Source: Pseudomonadota bacterium
Lineage (GTDB): Bacteria > Pseudomonadota > Gammaproteobacteria > Burkholderiales > Burkholderiaceae_C
DNA: 64,000 nt
Assembly: GCA_021845505.1 (NCBI GenBank)
Contig: JAJZVU010000012.1
Span: 1-64,000 of the forward strand
Reading direction: 5' to 3'
This document shows positions 28,755 to 38,148 of the stretch, piece after piece. The position numbers were made by a program, and so were the translations under genes. The stretch's first letter is position 1, and each line of letters begins with the position of its first letter. The notes below the pieces were generated by a model. It had not been told where the DNA came from and searched no databases. It was given only the letters and a program-made list of their open reading frames with translations.

Positions 28755-29802
28755 GGTACAGCGCGGCGCCGAGCGACCCGGCCGAGGCCCAGATGCGCCC
28801 GGCCGCGCTCATGTGGGTCAGGTGCAGCGTGGCGCGGGAGGCGATCGCCTGCTGGCGCAGCGCTTCGTACTCCGGCCAGGCCTGCAGTTCGCGCAGGCTG
28901 CCGTCCAGGCTGATCTGCACCCAGGCGCCGGCAGCCGGCCCGTCGCGCAGTCGTTCGGTGAGCTGCGCCAGCACCGCCGCCGCGGCGCTGCGCCAGTTCT
29001 TCAGGCGCTGGTCGCAGAACAGCCCGCTCGCGTCGGCCTCCAGCACCGGGCTGCGGTGCCACAGGTGGCGCAGCGGCCGCGCGCAGGCCGCCTGCCAGGC
29101 GCCGAGGCCCTCATGGCCCTGGCGCTGCAACGCTTGGCCGGCATCGGCCGGGTGCTGCGGCGCGAGCCAGAGCCGGGTGTGGTCGCGCAGGCTGCGGGCG
29201 CGCCGCGCCACCTCGGCGGGCGCGATGCCGGCCTGCAGCATCTGCAACAGCATGCGCGCCTGCAGCGCGGTACCGCACAACAGCGAGCCGCTGTCGACCA
29301 GCGCCAGCTGCAGCCCCGGGTCGAGGCCCCGCTGCAGCCGCATGTCGCGGATGTCCTGAGCGTGGGAGTCGATCATCTGCTGCAGCGGCGTGGCCACGTC
29401 GACGAATTCGCGCCGCGTCCCGAGGTGGATCAGCCAGTCGGCGTTGATCGCCAGCGGCGGATACAGCCGGTACTCCAGCGAGTCCACTCCCGGCGCCGCG
29501 ACCTGCGCCCCGCGCAGCCGCTCGCGGCTGAGGTGGCGCAAGCGCGAGCGGGCGCCCTTTTCCAGCACCGTGCGGCCCGCCCAGCGCACCGCCAGCGGCA
29601 GCAGGCGCAGGCGCGCGTGGCCGAGCATCGACGAGGACACGTCGGCCGAGGCATCGACCAGCACGACCCCGAAAGGCAGCGTGGCGCGGGTCGGGTCGAC
29701 CGGCAGCAGGGATTCGCGCTGCTCCTGCTGCTGCTGGGTGGAGGCGAAGCCGAGCAGGTACTCGTTCTTCTTCTCCGCAGCTTCCTCGATCTTGCTGTTC
29801 AT
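28741..29802 (-). CDS. DegV-like protein (divergent fatty-acid-binding fold)
   Basis: A 353-residue protein. After a polar N-terminus (Gln-rich at about 23-29) the segment FGVVLVDASADVSSSML followed by LLPLAVRWAGRTV fits the start of the DegV family (DSTADLP then PL-x-V-x-x). Later LALVDSGSLLCGTALQARML matches the DegV VDSxSxSxG-type block, and ARSLRDHTRLWLAP the following helix and strand. DegV proteins bind fatty acids for phosphorylation by FakA in Gram-positives; no FakA is seen here. The assignment is by pattern only. It follows ppsR by 39 bp and is probably co-transcribed. The C-terminus ends in the tandem repeat. Confidence 0.6.
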   Translation of the reverse strand: MNSKIEEAAEKKNEYLLGFASTQQQQEQRESLLPVDPTRATLPFGVVLVDASADVSSSMLGHARLRLLPLAVRWAGRTVLEKGARSRLRHLSRERLRGAQVAAPGVDSLEYRLYPPLAINADWLIHLGTRREFVDVATPLQQMIDSHAQDIRDMRLQRGLDPGLQLALVDSGSLLCGTALQARMLLQMLQAGIAPAEVARRARSLRDHTRLWLAPQHPADAGQALQRQGHEGLGAWQAACARPLRHLWHRSPVLEADASGLFCDQRLKNWRSAAAAVLAQLTERLRDGPAAGAWVQISLDGSLRELQAWPEYEALRQQAIASRATLHLTHMSAAGRIWASAGSLGAALYQPPA

Positions 29803-29841
29803 GGCGGGGTGGGGCGGTTGGGAGGTGCCGGGCTCAGTATC

Positions 29842-30660
29842 TCAGTATTCCAGCCGGTCGGGGCGGATCTGCTGCAAGATGGTGGTGGCGATTTCCTCGA
29901 TCGACTTGTTGGTCGAGGACAGCCAGCGCACACCGGCGCGGCGCATCAGGCGCTCGGCCTCGGCGACTTCCTCGGTGCAGTTGTCCAGCGAAGCGTAATG
30001 GCTGCCCGGCCGGCGCTCGTTGCGGATCTCGCTCAGGCGCTCCGGGGCGATGCTCAGCCCGAAGAGCTTGCTGCGGTAGGGCAGCAGGTCCTGCGGCAGG
30101 CTCATGCGGGCGAAGTCCTCGGGGATCAGCGGGTAGTTGGCCGCCCGCACGCCGTGCTGCATCGCCAGGTACAGCGAGGTCGGCGTCTTGCCGCTGCGCG
30201 ACACCCCGACCAGGATCACGTCGGCCAGCGCCAGGTTGCGCGAGGACTGGCCGTCGTCGTGCATCAGCGCGAAGTTGATCGCGTCCATCCGGTTGTGGTA
30301 GCGCTCGCTCCTGGCGACGTCGGAGAACTGCCCGATGCGGTGATTGGACTTGAGCCCGAAGGCCACCTCCAGCGGTTCGATGAAGGTGGTGAACATGTCC
30401 ATCACCAGGCCGTTGCAACCCCGGATGACGTCGAGCACCTCGGGGTCGACCAGGGTGATGAACACCACCGGCGGGCGCCCCTCCTGGCGCGCCGCGTGGT
30501 CGATGCGCGCCACCGCCTGCACCGCCTTGTCCACGCTGTCGACAAAGGGCAGGCGAACCCGATGGGGCTGCAGGTCGAACTGGGCGAGGATCGAGTTGCC
30601 GAAGGTCTCGGCGGTGATGCCGGTGCCATCGGAAACGAAGAAGACGGATCGTTGGGCCAT
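29842..30660 (-). CDS. ppsR: PEP synthase regulatory protein (bifunctional kinase/pyrophosphorylase)
   Basis: A 272-residue DUF299 protein. It begins RSVFFVSDGTGITAETFG and carries the P-loop GVSRSGKT (about 152-159). PpsR inactivates PEP synthase by ADP-dependent phosphorylation of a threonine next to the catalytic histidine and reactivates it by phosphorolysis. It is divergent from ppsA across 204 bp, which supports this identity over the PPDK-regulating paralogue. Confidence 0.95.
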   Translation of the reverse strand: MAQRSVFFVSDGTGITAETFGNSILAQFDLQPHRVRLPFVDSVDKAVQAVARIDHAARQEGRPPVVFITLVDPEVLDVIRGCNGLVMDMFTTFIEPLEVAFGLKSNHRIGQFSDVARSERYHNRMDAINFALMHDDGQSSRNLALADVILVGVSRSGKTPTSLYLAMQHGVRAANYPLIPEDFARMSLPQDLLPYRSKLFGLSIAPERLSEIRNERRPGSHYASLDNCTEEVAEAERLMRRAGVRWLSSTNKSIEEIATTILQQIRPDRLEY

Positions 30661-30864
30661 GTCGAACTGCGAAGGATCAGCACACTAGAATCCCCGGCAA
30701 CCAGCCTGTCGCGAGACCGCCTCGCGCCGCTGCCGCCGGAGAACTCGAACAACCACTGCGGCCATCGCGGCGCCGGGCCTGGCCCTTGCGACGCCGTCGC
30801 GCGGGGGACGCTGCCCGCGGCGACAGGCGCAACGATTCTTCTTTCATTCTATTGAGGGTATTCC

Positions 30865-33255
30865 ATGTCCAACCAGACTCCCCGACACGCCCAGGCGTGG
30901 GTGGTTCCGTTCCAACACTTGCGAATGCAGGATGTGGAAGTCGTAGGCGGCAAGAACGCCTCGCTGGGCGAGATGATCAGCCAGCTCAGCGCCAGCGGAG
31001 TGCGCGTACCCGGGGGATTCGCGACGACGGCCCATGCCTTCCGCGAATTCCTGCGCCAGGGGGGGCTGGACAGCCGCATCGCGGCCGCGCTGCAGTCGCT
31101 GGACACCGAGGACGTGCGCGCGCTGGCGTCCATCGGAGGGCAGATCCGCCAGTGGGTGATCGACACCCCGCTGCCGGCCGAGCTCGAGCGGGCGATCCGC
31201 GGCCATTTCGATGAACTGTGCGAAGGCCAGGCGGACGCCAGCTTCGCGGTGCGCTCGTCGGCGACCGCCGAGGACCTGCCCGACGCGTCGTTCGCCGGGC
31301 AGCAGGAGACCTACCTCAACGTGCGGGGGATCGACGCGGTGCTCGACAAGGTGCGCCATGTCTTCGCGTCGATGTTCAACGACCGGGCGATTTCCTACCG
31401 GGTGCACCAGGGCTTCGACCACGCGCAGGTGGCGCTGTCGGCGGGCATCCAGCGCATGGTGCGCAGCGACCTCGGAGCCGCCGGGGTGATGTTCACCATG
31501 GACACCGAGAGCGGCTTCAACGACGTGGTGTTCATCACCTCGTCGTACGGCCTCGGCGAGACGGTGGTCCAGGGGGCGGTCAACCCCGACGAGTTCTACG
31601 TCTTCAAGCCCACGCTGCGCGCCGGCAAGGCCGCGGTGATCCGGCGCAACCTGGGGTCGAAGCTCATCCGCATGGAGTTCGCCCCGGCAGGCTCGGCCGA
31701 GCTGGTGCGCACCGTCGACACCCCGCCCGAGCTGCGCAACCGCTACAGCCTGAGCGACCAGGAGGTCAGCGAACTGGCGCGCTTCGCGCTGACCATCGAG
31801 CAGCACTACGCGCGGCCGATGGACATCGAATGGGGCAAGGACGGTGCCGACGGGCGGCTGTACATCCTGCAGGCGCGCCCCGAGACGGTCAAGTCGCGCG
31901 CCCACGGCCGGGTGGAGCAACGCTATGCGCTGGCGCAGCGCGGGCATCCGCTGGTCAGCGGGCGGGCCATCGGGCAGAAGATCGGCGCCGGGCCGGTGCG
32001 CATCGTCGAATCGGTGCAGCAGATGGACCAGGTGCGCGCTGGAGACATCCTGGTCACCGACATGACCGACCCGAACTGGGAGCCGGTGATGAAGCGCGCG
32101 GCGGCGATTGTCACCAACCGCGGCGGCCGCACCTGCCACGCGGCGATCATCGCACGCGAACTCGGCATTCCGGCAGTCGTGGGTTGCGGCAACGCCACCG
32201 AGATCCTCCAGGAAGACATGCTGGTCACGGTGTCGTGCGCCGAGGGCGACACGGGGATCGTCTACGAAGGCCTGCTGGAGACGACGGTGACCGAGGTCAA
32301 GCGCGGCGAGATGCCGCAGATCCCGGTCAAGATCATGATGAACGTCGGCAACCCCCAGCTGGCCTTCGACTTCTCGCATATCCCCAACTCGGGGGTCGGG
32401 CTGGCCCGCCTGGAGTTCATCATCAACAACAACATCGCCATCCATCCGCGGGCGGTGCTCGAATACCCGAACGTCGACGCGGACCTGAAGAAGGCCGTGG
32501 AGAGCGTGGCGCGCGGGCATGCCAGTCCGCGTGCCTTCTATGTCGACAAGCTGGCCGAGGGCATCGCCACCATCGCCGCCGCGTTCCACCCCAAGCCGGT
32601 GATCGTCCGCTTGTCGGACTTCAAGTCCAACGAGTACAAGAAGCTCATCGGCGGATCGCGCTACGAACCCGACGAGGAAAACCCGATGCTGGGCTTCCGC
32701 GGCGCGTCGCGCTACGTGGCACCGGATTTCGCCCAGAGCTTCGAGATGGAATGCCTGGCGCTGAAGCGGGTGCGCGAGGACATGGGGCTGGACAACGTGG
32801 AGATCATGGTGCCCTTCGTGCGCACCCTGGCCGAGGCGCAGGGAGTGGTCGGCCTGCTCGAACGCAACGGCCTGAAGCGCGGCGTGAACGGGCTGCGCCT
32901 GATCATGATGTGCGAACTGCCTTCCAACGCGGTGCTGGCGGACCGATTCCTCGAGTACTTCGACGGATTTTCCATCGGGTCCAACGACCTCACCCAACTC
33001 ACCCTCGGGCTGGACCGCGACTCCGGACTGGTCGCCGGTGCGTTCGACGAGCGGGACCCGGCGGTGCTGGCACTGCTCGAGCAGGCGATCACCGCCTGCC
33101 GGGCCGCCGGCAAGTATGTCGGGATCTGCGGTCAGGGGCCGTCGGACCATCCGGACCTGGCGCGCTGGCTGATGGATCGCGGGATCGCGTCGATCTCCCT
33201 GAATCCCGACACGGTGATCGCGACCTGGCAGGAGCTGGCCCAGCCACAAAGCTGA
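30865..33255 (+). CDS. ppsA: Phosphoenolpyruvate synthase
   Basis: A 796-residue pyruvate, water dikinase that makes PEP from pyruvate and ATP for gluconeogenesis. It has an N-terminal ATP-grasp domain ([30 protein letters not shown]), the swivelling domain with the phospho-accepting His at about 425 ([15 protein letters not shown]) and the C-terminal TIM barrel with the catalytic Cys in [11 protein letters not shown]. The Thr before His (RTCH) is the residue regulated by PpsR. A GAGGG ribosome site precedes ATG 30865. Confidence 0.97.
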   Translation: MSNQTPRHAQAWVVPFQHLRMQDVEVVGGKNASLGEMISQLSASGVRVPGGFATTAHAFREFLRQGGLDSRIAAALQSLDTEDVRALASIGGQIRQWVIDTPLPAELERAIRGHFDELCEGQADASFAVRSSATAEDLPDASFAGQQETYLNVRGIDAVLDKVRHVFASMFNDRAISYRVHQGFDHAQVALSAGIQRMVRSDLGAAGVMFTMDTESGFNDVVFITSSYGLGETVVQGAVNPDEFYVFKPTLRAGKAAVIRRNLGSKLIRMEFAPAGSAELVRTVDTPPELRNRYSLSDQEVSELARFALTIEQHYARPMDIEWGKDGADGRLYILQARPETVKSRAHGRVEQRYALAQRGHPLVSGRAIGQKIGAGPVRIVESVQQMDQVRAGDILVTDMTDPNWEPVMKRAAAIVTNRGGRTCHAAIIARELGIPAVVGCGNATEILQEDMLVTVSCAEGDTGIVYEGLLETTVTEVKRGEMPQIPVKIMMNVGNPQLAFDFSHIPNSGVGLARLEFIINNNIAIHPRAVLEYPNVDADLKKAVESVARGHASPRAFYVDKLAEGIATIAAAFHPKPVIVRLSDFKSNEYKKLIGGSRYEPDEENPMLGFRGASRYVAPDFAQSFEMECLALKRVREDMGLDNVEIMVPFVRTLAEAQGVVGLLERNGLKRGVNGLRLIMMCELPSNAVLADRFLEYFDGFSIGSNDLTQLTLGLDRDSGLVAGAFDERDPAVLALLEQAITACRAAGKYVGICGQGPSDHPDLARWLMDRGIASISLNPDTVIATWQELAQPQS

Positions 33256-33275
33256 GGTGGCAGGCCAGGCTGGCG

Positions 33276-33447
33276 TATACTTAGCGGTTTCTTTGCCACA
33301 CCGGGGCAGTCTGGTGCGAACATGGCGAACTTGGCGAACGTGACGGCGCGAGCTTGACGACGCCCGTCCTGGCCAGTCAGCGCCCGGGTGGCTTTCGATC
33401 CACAGGGAAAACTCTCCGCCGATCTGCGGGCGAGTGCAGGAGAAGCC
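33276..33447 (+). promoter_or_regulatory. Promoter and long 5' leader of the rpsF operon
   Basis: TATACT at 33276-33281 is a good -10 element after ppsA; the -35 is poor. The leader to rpsF is about 160 bases and has no gene. It contains a small CACC/GGTG hairpin (33297-33316) and three GCGAAC copies spaced 9 bp apart (33316, 33325, 33334). Leaders of rpsF operons in several bacteria carry an RNA structure bound by the S6:S18 dimer for feedback; whether this one fits that model cannot be decided by eye. Confidence 0.4.
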
Positions 33448-33810
33448 ATGCGTCACTATGAAATCGTGTTGATCATCCACCCCGACCAGAGCGAACAGGT
33501 CGGAGCGATGGTCGAGCGCTACAAGAACGTGGTCACCGGCAAGGGCGGTGTGGTGCACCGCTTCGAGGACTGGGGCCGCCGCCAGATGGCCTACCAGATC
33601 CAGAAGCTGGCCAAGGCCCACTATGTGTGCCTGAACATCGAGGCGGACCAGGAAGTGCTGGCCGAACTCGAGCACAGCTTCAAGTTCAGCGACGCCGTGC
33701 TGCGCCACCTGGTGGTTCGCATGGACAAGGCAGAGACCCAGCCGTCGGTGATGATGCGCTCGGTCGAACGCGACGAAGCCCGCAAGGCGCATTCGGAGCA
33801 GGCAGCCTGA
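33448..33810 (+). CDS. rpsF: 30S ribosomal protein S6
   Basis: A 120-residue S6 protein: [17 protein letters not shown] start, [17 protein letters not shown] centre and a charged tail. S6 binds the 30S platform with S18. ATG 33448 has AGGAG seven bases upstream. First gene of rpsF-priB-rpsR-rplI; priB starts within its stop codon. Confidence 0.97.
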   Translation: MRHYEIVLIIHPDQSEQVGAMVERYKNVVTGKGGVVHRFEDWGRRQMAYQIQKLAKAHYVCLNIEADQEVLAELEHSFKFSDAVLRHLVVRMDKAETQPSVMMRSVERDEARKAHSEQAA

Positions 33811-34148
33811 GCATCAACCGCGTGGAGATTCGCGCCGAGCTGCGCGAGCGCGGGGCCTTGCGCTACACCCCGGCCGGGGTCGAGGCGCTGGACCTGCGGG
33901 TCGGGCATCAGTCGACGCAAAGCGGGCCGGGCGGCGCGCAAAGCATCGAACTCGAACTGCAGTGCGTGGCCTTCGCCGCGATGGCCCGCAAGCTGCAGCG
34001 GGTGCAGCCGGGGCAGGCGCTGCATCTGGTGGGTTTCCTGATGCCCAGCCGCCGCGGAGCGCGAATCCTCAAGCTCAACATCATCGATTGGATCCAGGAG
34101 GGCGATCATGGCCTACTTCAAGAAAACCGACCGCAAGAACAAACCTAA
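33807..34148 (+). CDS. priB: Primosomal replication protein N (PriB)
   Basis: A single-domain OB-fold protein that binds single-stranded DNA and helps PriA restart forks. Homology begins at [10 protein letters not shown], equivalent to TNRLVLSG of E. coli PriB, and continues with [17 protein letters not shown] and [11 protein letters not shown]. No ATG, GTG or TTG gives this N-terminus. CTG 33807, overlapping the rpsF stop (CTGA) and preceded by GGAG at 8 bases, fits best (113 residues); GTG 33822 would drop the conserved NR. The C-terminus runs 41 bases into rpsR. Confidence 0.85.
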   Translation: MSINRVEIRAELRERGALRYTPAGVEALDLRVGHQSTQSGPGGAQSIELELQCVAFAAMARKLQRVQPGQALHLVGFLMPSRRGARILKLNIIDWIQEGDHGLLQENRPQEQT

Positions 34149-34389
34149 GCGCAACCAGCAGTCCTCTCTGTTCAAGCGCAAGCGCTTCTGCCGCTTCACC
34201 GTCGCCGGGGTCGAGCACATCGACTACAAGGATATCGACACCCTGCGCGATTTCCTGGCCGAGAACGCCAAGATCATTCCGGCGCGACTGACCGGCACCC
34301 GCGCGATCTACCAGCGCCAGCTCAACACCGCGATCAAGCGCGCGCGCTTCCTCGCGCTGCTGCCGTTCTCCGACCAGCACAAGAGCTGA
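34108..34389 (+). CDS. rpsR: 30S ribosomal protein S18
   Basis: A 93-residue S18 protein: lysine-rich N-terminus ([16 protein letters not shown]), the RNA-binding [19 protein letters not shown] and the C-terminal [18 protein letters not shown]. It starts inside priB, with AGGAGGG upstream of ATG 34108 also within priB. This 41-base overlap is larger than usual for the operon. Confidence 0.97.
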   Translation: MAYFKKTDRKNKPKRNQQSSLFKRKRFCRFTVAGVEHIDYKDIDTLRDFLAENAKIIPARLTGTRAIYQRQLNTAIKRARFLALLPFSDQHKS

Positions 34390-34418
34390 AGCGCCACGCA
34401 GCCGCAAAGGACATTCCC

Positions 34419-34871
34419 ATGCAAGTCATCCTCCTCGAAAAGGTCGCCAACCTGGGCAATCTGGGCGACGTGGTCAAGGTGCGCGACGGCTACGGCCGCA
34501 ACTTCCTGATCCCCCAGCGCAAGGCCCGAACCGCCACGCCGCAGGCGCTGGCCGAGTTCCAGGCGCGCCGCGCCGAGCTCGAAAAGGCCGCCGCCGACAA
34601 GCTCGCCGCGGCGCAGGCCGCCGCCGCCAAGCTCGACGGCCTGACCGTGCAGCTGGTGCAGAAGGCCGGTGTCGACGGCAGGTTGTTCGGCTCGGTGACC
34701 ACCCAGGACATCGCGGCCGGGCTGGCCAAGGCCGGCTTCGACGTTCCCAAGGCCGCGGTGCGGTTGCCGCAGGGGCCGCTGAAGACCGTCGGCGACCACA
34801 GCGTGCAGCTGGCGCTGGCCACCGACGTGACCGTCACCGTCACCGTATCGGTGCTGGGCGAGCACGCCTGA
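34419..34871 (+). CDS. rplI: 50S ribosomal protein L9
   Basis: A 150-residue L9 protein: N-terminal domain [19 protein letters not shown] with [16 protein letters not shown], a long connecting helix rich in Ala, Glu and Lys, and a C-terminal domain with [11 protein letters not shown]. It lies 29 bp after rpsR and is followed by an intrinsic terminator. Confidence 0.97.
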   Translation: MQVILLEKVANLGNLGDVVKVRDGYGRNFLIPQRKARTATPQALAEFQARRAELEKAAADKLAAAQAAAAKLDGLTVQLVQKAGVDGRLFGSVTTQDIAAGLAKAGFDVPKAAVRLPQGPLKTVGDHSVQLALATDVTVTVTVSVLGEHA

Positions 34872-34909
34872 GCTCGGCTGCGGGCCACGCGCCCGAGGCC
34901 GTCGAGACA

Positions 34910-34942
34910 GCCCCGCGAGGCGCACCGCCCGCGGGGCTTTTT
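34910..34942 (+). terminator. Rho-independent terminator after rplI
   Basis: A GC stem of 8 bp (GCCCCGCG with CGCGGGGC) is followed by TTTTT; flanking GACAG and CTGTC extend the symmetry around the T-run, so it may also act on the other strand. It ends the rpsF-priB-rpsR-rplI unit and separates it from the lipoprotein gene and dnaB. Confidence 0.9.
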
Positions 34943-35076
34943 GCTGTCTCGCCCATTTGCGCCGTTGCGACTGTGTTGGCGCGGGTTGCTTGCGGAATCA
35001 CGCGCGATACCGGAAAAAGCTGACAGACCCCCACCTAGACTGCGGTCCAGTCTGGCATCCTCGAGGGGGTCGGCCC

Positions 35077-36696
35077 ATGTCTCGGACCACACGGCGCCTG
35101 GTCGGCGCGATCGGCGTCGGCTTGCTGCCGGCCTGGCTGGCCGGCTGCGGCGGCGGCCCGCCCGCGGTGACGCCGGGGGCGTCGCAGCTGGTGTCGGTGC
35201 CCCGGACCGATGGCCTGCTGTCTCCGAACGGGCCGTTGACCGCTGCGCAGATCTACGCCCTCGACCCGAGCGCGGTCGCCCAGGCCTTCCGGCTCAGCCC
35301 CGACCCGATGGCCGCCGCCGAACTGGTGAAACTGCAGGACGAGAACTCGCAGCAGGTGCCTGCGCTCGGCGCCCACGCCAACCCGGCGGTGCCGAAGCTG
35401 GAGTACGCGTCGTCCTCGCAGACCTACACCTACCTGTACTGCTACACCACCGGGTGGCTGGAGCAGGGGAGCACCCGGTTGCCGCTGGGTGTCAGCGGCG
35501 GCGATGACTTCTACTTGAGCGGCTGGGCGATGCAACCCGGCGCCAACGGCTCGAGCAGTTACGTGAAGGTGCCTGTGCGCGTGCCCTCGGCCAGTTCGCT
35601 GAGCCCGGTCAACTGGCACCTGGTGTACTACACGACCCAATACACCCCGGCGCAGCTCGACAGCCTGTGCGAATCGTCGCTGCTGGCCGATGCGACCACG
35701 CTGAGCGAGCAGGAGTACCCGGGTGCCAGCGGAACCGTGCAGGTCCAGGACATCATCGCGCGCGGGCGCAACAACAGCCTGGCCAGCGACCATCCGTTCC
35801 TGCCGCTGGCGGGCAGCGTGGGCGATGGCCGGATCCACACCCTGGTTTCGCTGGGCGACAGCCTGTCGGACACCGACGCCAGCAGCAACATGCTGTTCCA
35901 CATCGTGCCCAACCGGGACACCTGGCTGGCCGGCCATTTCAGCAACGGCTGGGTGTGGAGCGAGTACGCCGCCAACGACCTCGGCGTGACCCCGTACAAC
36001 GAGGCCTGGGCCGCCGCCGGCGCGTCGTCGCAGTCGGTGCTGCGCACCCTGCCCGGAGCCAACTGGCTGGCCAGCGCCGGCGTGGGCTTCTATTTCCCTT
36101 CGATCGTGCAGCAGGCCGGTCTGTACGACAAGCGGGTCGTCGAACTCTACCCCCGGGATCCCAACGAGACCTTGTATACCCTGCTGATCGGCGGCAACGA
36201 TTTCGTCAACTACGACGAACCGGTGGCGACGGTGCTTTCGCAGGTCCAGAGCGCGCTGCAGCAACTGATCACCGTCGACGGCGCGAAGAACATCGTGATG
36301 ATGAACCTGCCCGACGTGACCGCGGCGCCGGTGTTCCTGGTGACCAAGGCGGCGATCAAGCCCACGGTCCAGGCCAGCCTCGACGCCTACGACGCGCAAC
36401 TGCCCGCGCTGGTCGCGCAAATCGATTCCCAGTATCCCCAGGCCCGAGTCACGCTGTTCGATACACGGGGCGTGTTCGACACCATCCTGCACGACCCGCA
36501 GGCCTACGGCTTTGTCAACGCCAGCCAGTCCTGCCTGCGCGACCCCAGCGGCACCTATTCCCAGACGGAGAGCATGCGCGCCGGGTGCAACGGCTACAAC
36601 TACGTGTTCTGGGACAACCTGCACCCTACGACCGCGGTGGACCAGATCATCGGCCAGAGCTTCGCGACCTTCGCGCGCCAGAACTACGCCTTCTGA
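35077..36696 (+). CDS. Secreted GDSL/SGNH hydrolase lipoprotein (phospholipase/acyltransferase-like)
   Basis: A 539-residue exported lipoprotein: charged start, hydrophobic core and lipobox LAGC with Cys24. A region of unknown fold (about 30-255) precedes an SGNH domain with LGDSLSDTDASSN (Ser about 262), NGWVWSEYAANDLGV, IGGNDFVNY and DNLHPTTAVDQ (Asp513, His516). The order and motif forms fit the thermolabile-haemolysin/lipid acyltransferase group, so it probably cleaves lipid esters at the cell surface. The first methionine of the frame (34957) lies before the signal peptide; ATG 35077 is chosen. It sits alone between the rplI terminator and dnaB, where most relatives have no gene, suggesting insertion. 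Confidence 0.82.
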   Translation: MSRTTRRLVGAIGVGLLPAWLAGCGGGPPAVTPGASQLVSVPRTDGLLSPNGPLTAAQIYALDPSAVAQAFRLSPDPMAAAELVKLQDENSQQVPALGAHANPAVPKLEYASSSQTYTYLYCYTTGWLEQGSTRLPLGVSGGDDFYLSGWAMQPGANGSSSYVKVPVRVPSASSLSPVNWHLVYYTTQYTPAQLDSLCESSLLADATTLSEQEYPGASGTVQVQDIIARGRNNSLASDHPFLPLAGSVGDGRIHTLVSLGDSLSDTDASSNMLFHIVPNRDTWLAGHFSNGWVWSEYAANDLGVTPYNEAWAAAGASSQSVLRTLPGANWLASAGVGFYFPSIVQQAGLYDKRVVELYPRDPNETLYTLLIGGNDFVNYDEPVATVLSQVQSALQQLITVDGAKNIVMMNLPDVTAAPVFLVTKAAIKPTVQASLDAYDAQLPALVAQIDSQYPQARVTLFDTRGVFDTILHDPQAYGFVNASQSCLRDPSGTYSQTESMRAGCNGYNYVFWDNLHPTTAVDQIIGQSFATFARQNYAF

Positions 36697-36760
36697 CAGG
36701 CCGGCCGGAGCCGGGCCGCGCTGGCTCGCGCCGGGGACCTGGCCTGCTACAGTGGCACCC

Positions 36761-38125
36761 ATGTCCGCCTTGATCGAAGATCCCGCAGTCGACGGCTTGC
36801 GCACGCCACCGCATTCCGCGCAGGCCGAGCAGTCTGTGCTCGGTGGCCTGCTGCTCGACAACGAGGCCTTCGACCGGGTTGCCGACCTGCTGCACGGCCA
36901 GTTGTTCTACCGTCACGAGCATCGCCTGATCTACCAGGCGATCGCCGACCTGATCCAGGGGGGCAAGCCGGCCGACGTGGTCACCGTGCTCGAGGCCCTC
37001 AGGCTGCACGGCCAGGACCAGGCCTGCGGCGGGCTGCAGTACCTCAACGCGCTCGCGCAAAGCGTGCCCAGCGCAGGCAACATCCGCCGCTATGCCGAGA
37101 TCGTGCGCGAGCGCGCGGTGCTGCGCAGTCTCGTGTCGGTCAGCGACGAAATCGCCCAGAGCGCCCTCAATCCCCAGGGGCGCGCGGTGCAGCAGATCCT
37201 CGACGAGGCCGAGTCGCGCATTTTCGCGATCGCCGAGGACGGGGCCCGCGGCAAGGCGGGCTTCCAGCCGATGAAGCAGTTGCTCGGGCAACTGCTCGAC
37301 CGCGTGCAGGAACTGTCGGAGCAGGGCGGCTCGGAGATCACCGGCGTGGCCAGCGGGTTCATCGACCTCGACCGCATGACCGCCGGCATGCAGCCCGGCG
37401 ACCTGATCATCGTCGCCGGCAGGCCGTCGATGGGCAAGACCTCGCTGGCGTTGAACATCGCCGAGCACGTGGCGGTCAACGAACAGCTGCCGGTCGCGGT
37501 GTTCAGCATGGAAATGGGCGCCTCGCAACTGGTGTTGCGCATCGTCGGCTCGCTCGGCCGCATCGACCAGTCGCACCTGCGCACCGGACAGCTCAGCGAG
37601 GACGAATGGACGCGGCTGCCCGAGACCATCGAGCGCCTCGACGACGTGCAGATCCATATCGACGAGTCGCCCGCGCTCAACCCGCTGGAGGTGCGCGCGC
37701 GGGCGCGCCGCCTGGCGCGCCAATGCGGCAAGCTGGGGTTGATCGTGGTCGACTACCTGCAGCTGATGAGCTCGGCTCGCGACGGGGAGAACCGGGCCAC
37801 CGAGATCTCCGAGATTTCCCGCTCGCTCAAGGCGCTGGCCAAGGAACTGCAGTGTCCGCTGATCGCGCTGTCGCAGCTCAACCGCGACCTGGAAAAGCGC
37901 GCCGACCGCAGGCCGGTGATGAGCGACCTGCGGGAATCGGGAGCGATCGAGCAGGATGCCGACGTGATCCTGTTCATCTACCGCGACGAGGTCTACAACA
38001 AGGACTCCAAGGACCAGGGGATCGCCGAGATCATCATCGCCAAGCAGCGCAACGGCCCGATCGGCACGGTCAACGTCGCCTTCCTGCGCCAGCTCACCCG
38101 CTTCGAGAACCTGGCGAGGGGGTGA
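36761..38125 (+). CDS. dnaB: Replicative DNA helicase DnaB
   Basis: A 454-residue hexameric helicase. The N-terminal collar domain (about 1-115, starting with PPHSAQAEQSVLGGLLL) is joined to a RecA-like motor with Walker A GRPSMGKTS, LSQLNRDLEKRADRRP and MSDLRESGAIEQDADVILFI. TACAGT 11 bp before ATG 36761 may belong to its own promoter. The helicase loads at forks and works with PriB of the same region. It converges on phoH across the large inverted repeat. No intein is present. Confidence 0.97.
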   Translation: MSALIEDPAVDGLRTPPHSAQAEQSVLGGLLLDNEAFDRVADLLHGQLFYRHEHRLIYQAIADLIQGGKPADVVTVLEALRLHGQDQACGGLQYLNALAQSVPSAGNIRRYAEIVRERAVLRSLVSVSDEIAQSALNPQGRAVQQILDEAESRIFAIAEDGARGKAGFQPMKQLLGQLLDRVQELSEQGGSEITGVASGFIDLDRMTAGMQPGDLIIVAGRPSMGKTSLALNIAEHVAVNEQLPVAVFSMEMGASQLVLRIVGSLGRIDQSHLRTGQLSEDEWTRLPETIERLDDVQIHIDESPALNPLEVRARARRLARQCGKLGLIVVDYLQLMSSARDGENRATEISEISRSLKALAKELQCPLIALSQLNRDLEKRADRRPVMSDLRESGAIEQDADVILFIYRDEVYNKDSKDQGIAEIIIAKQRNGPIGTVNVAFLRQLTRFENLARG

Positions 38126-38148
38126 GCCCCCTTCTGAGCCCCCTTCGT

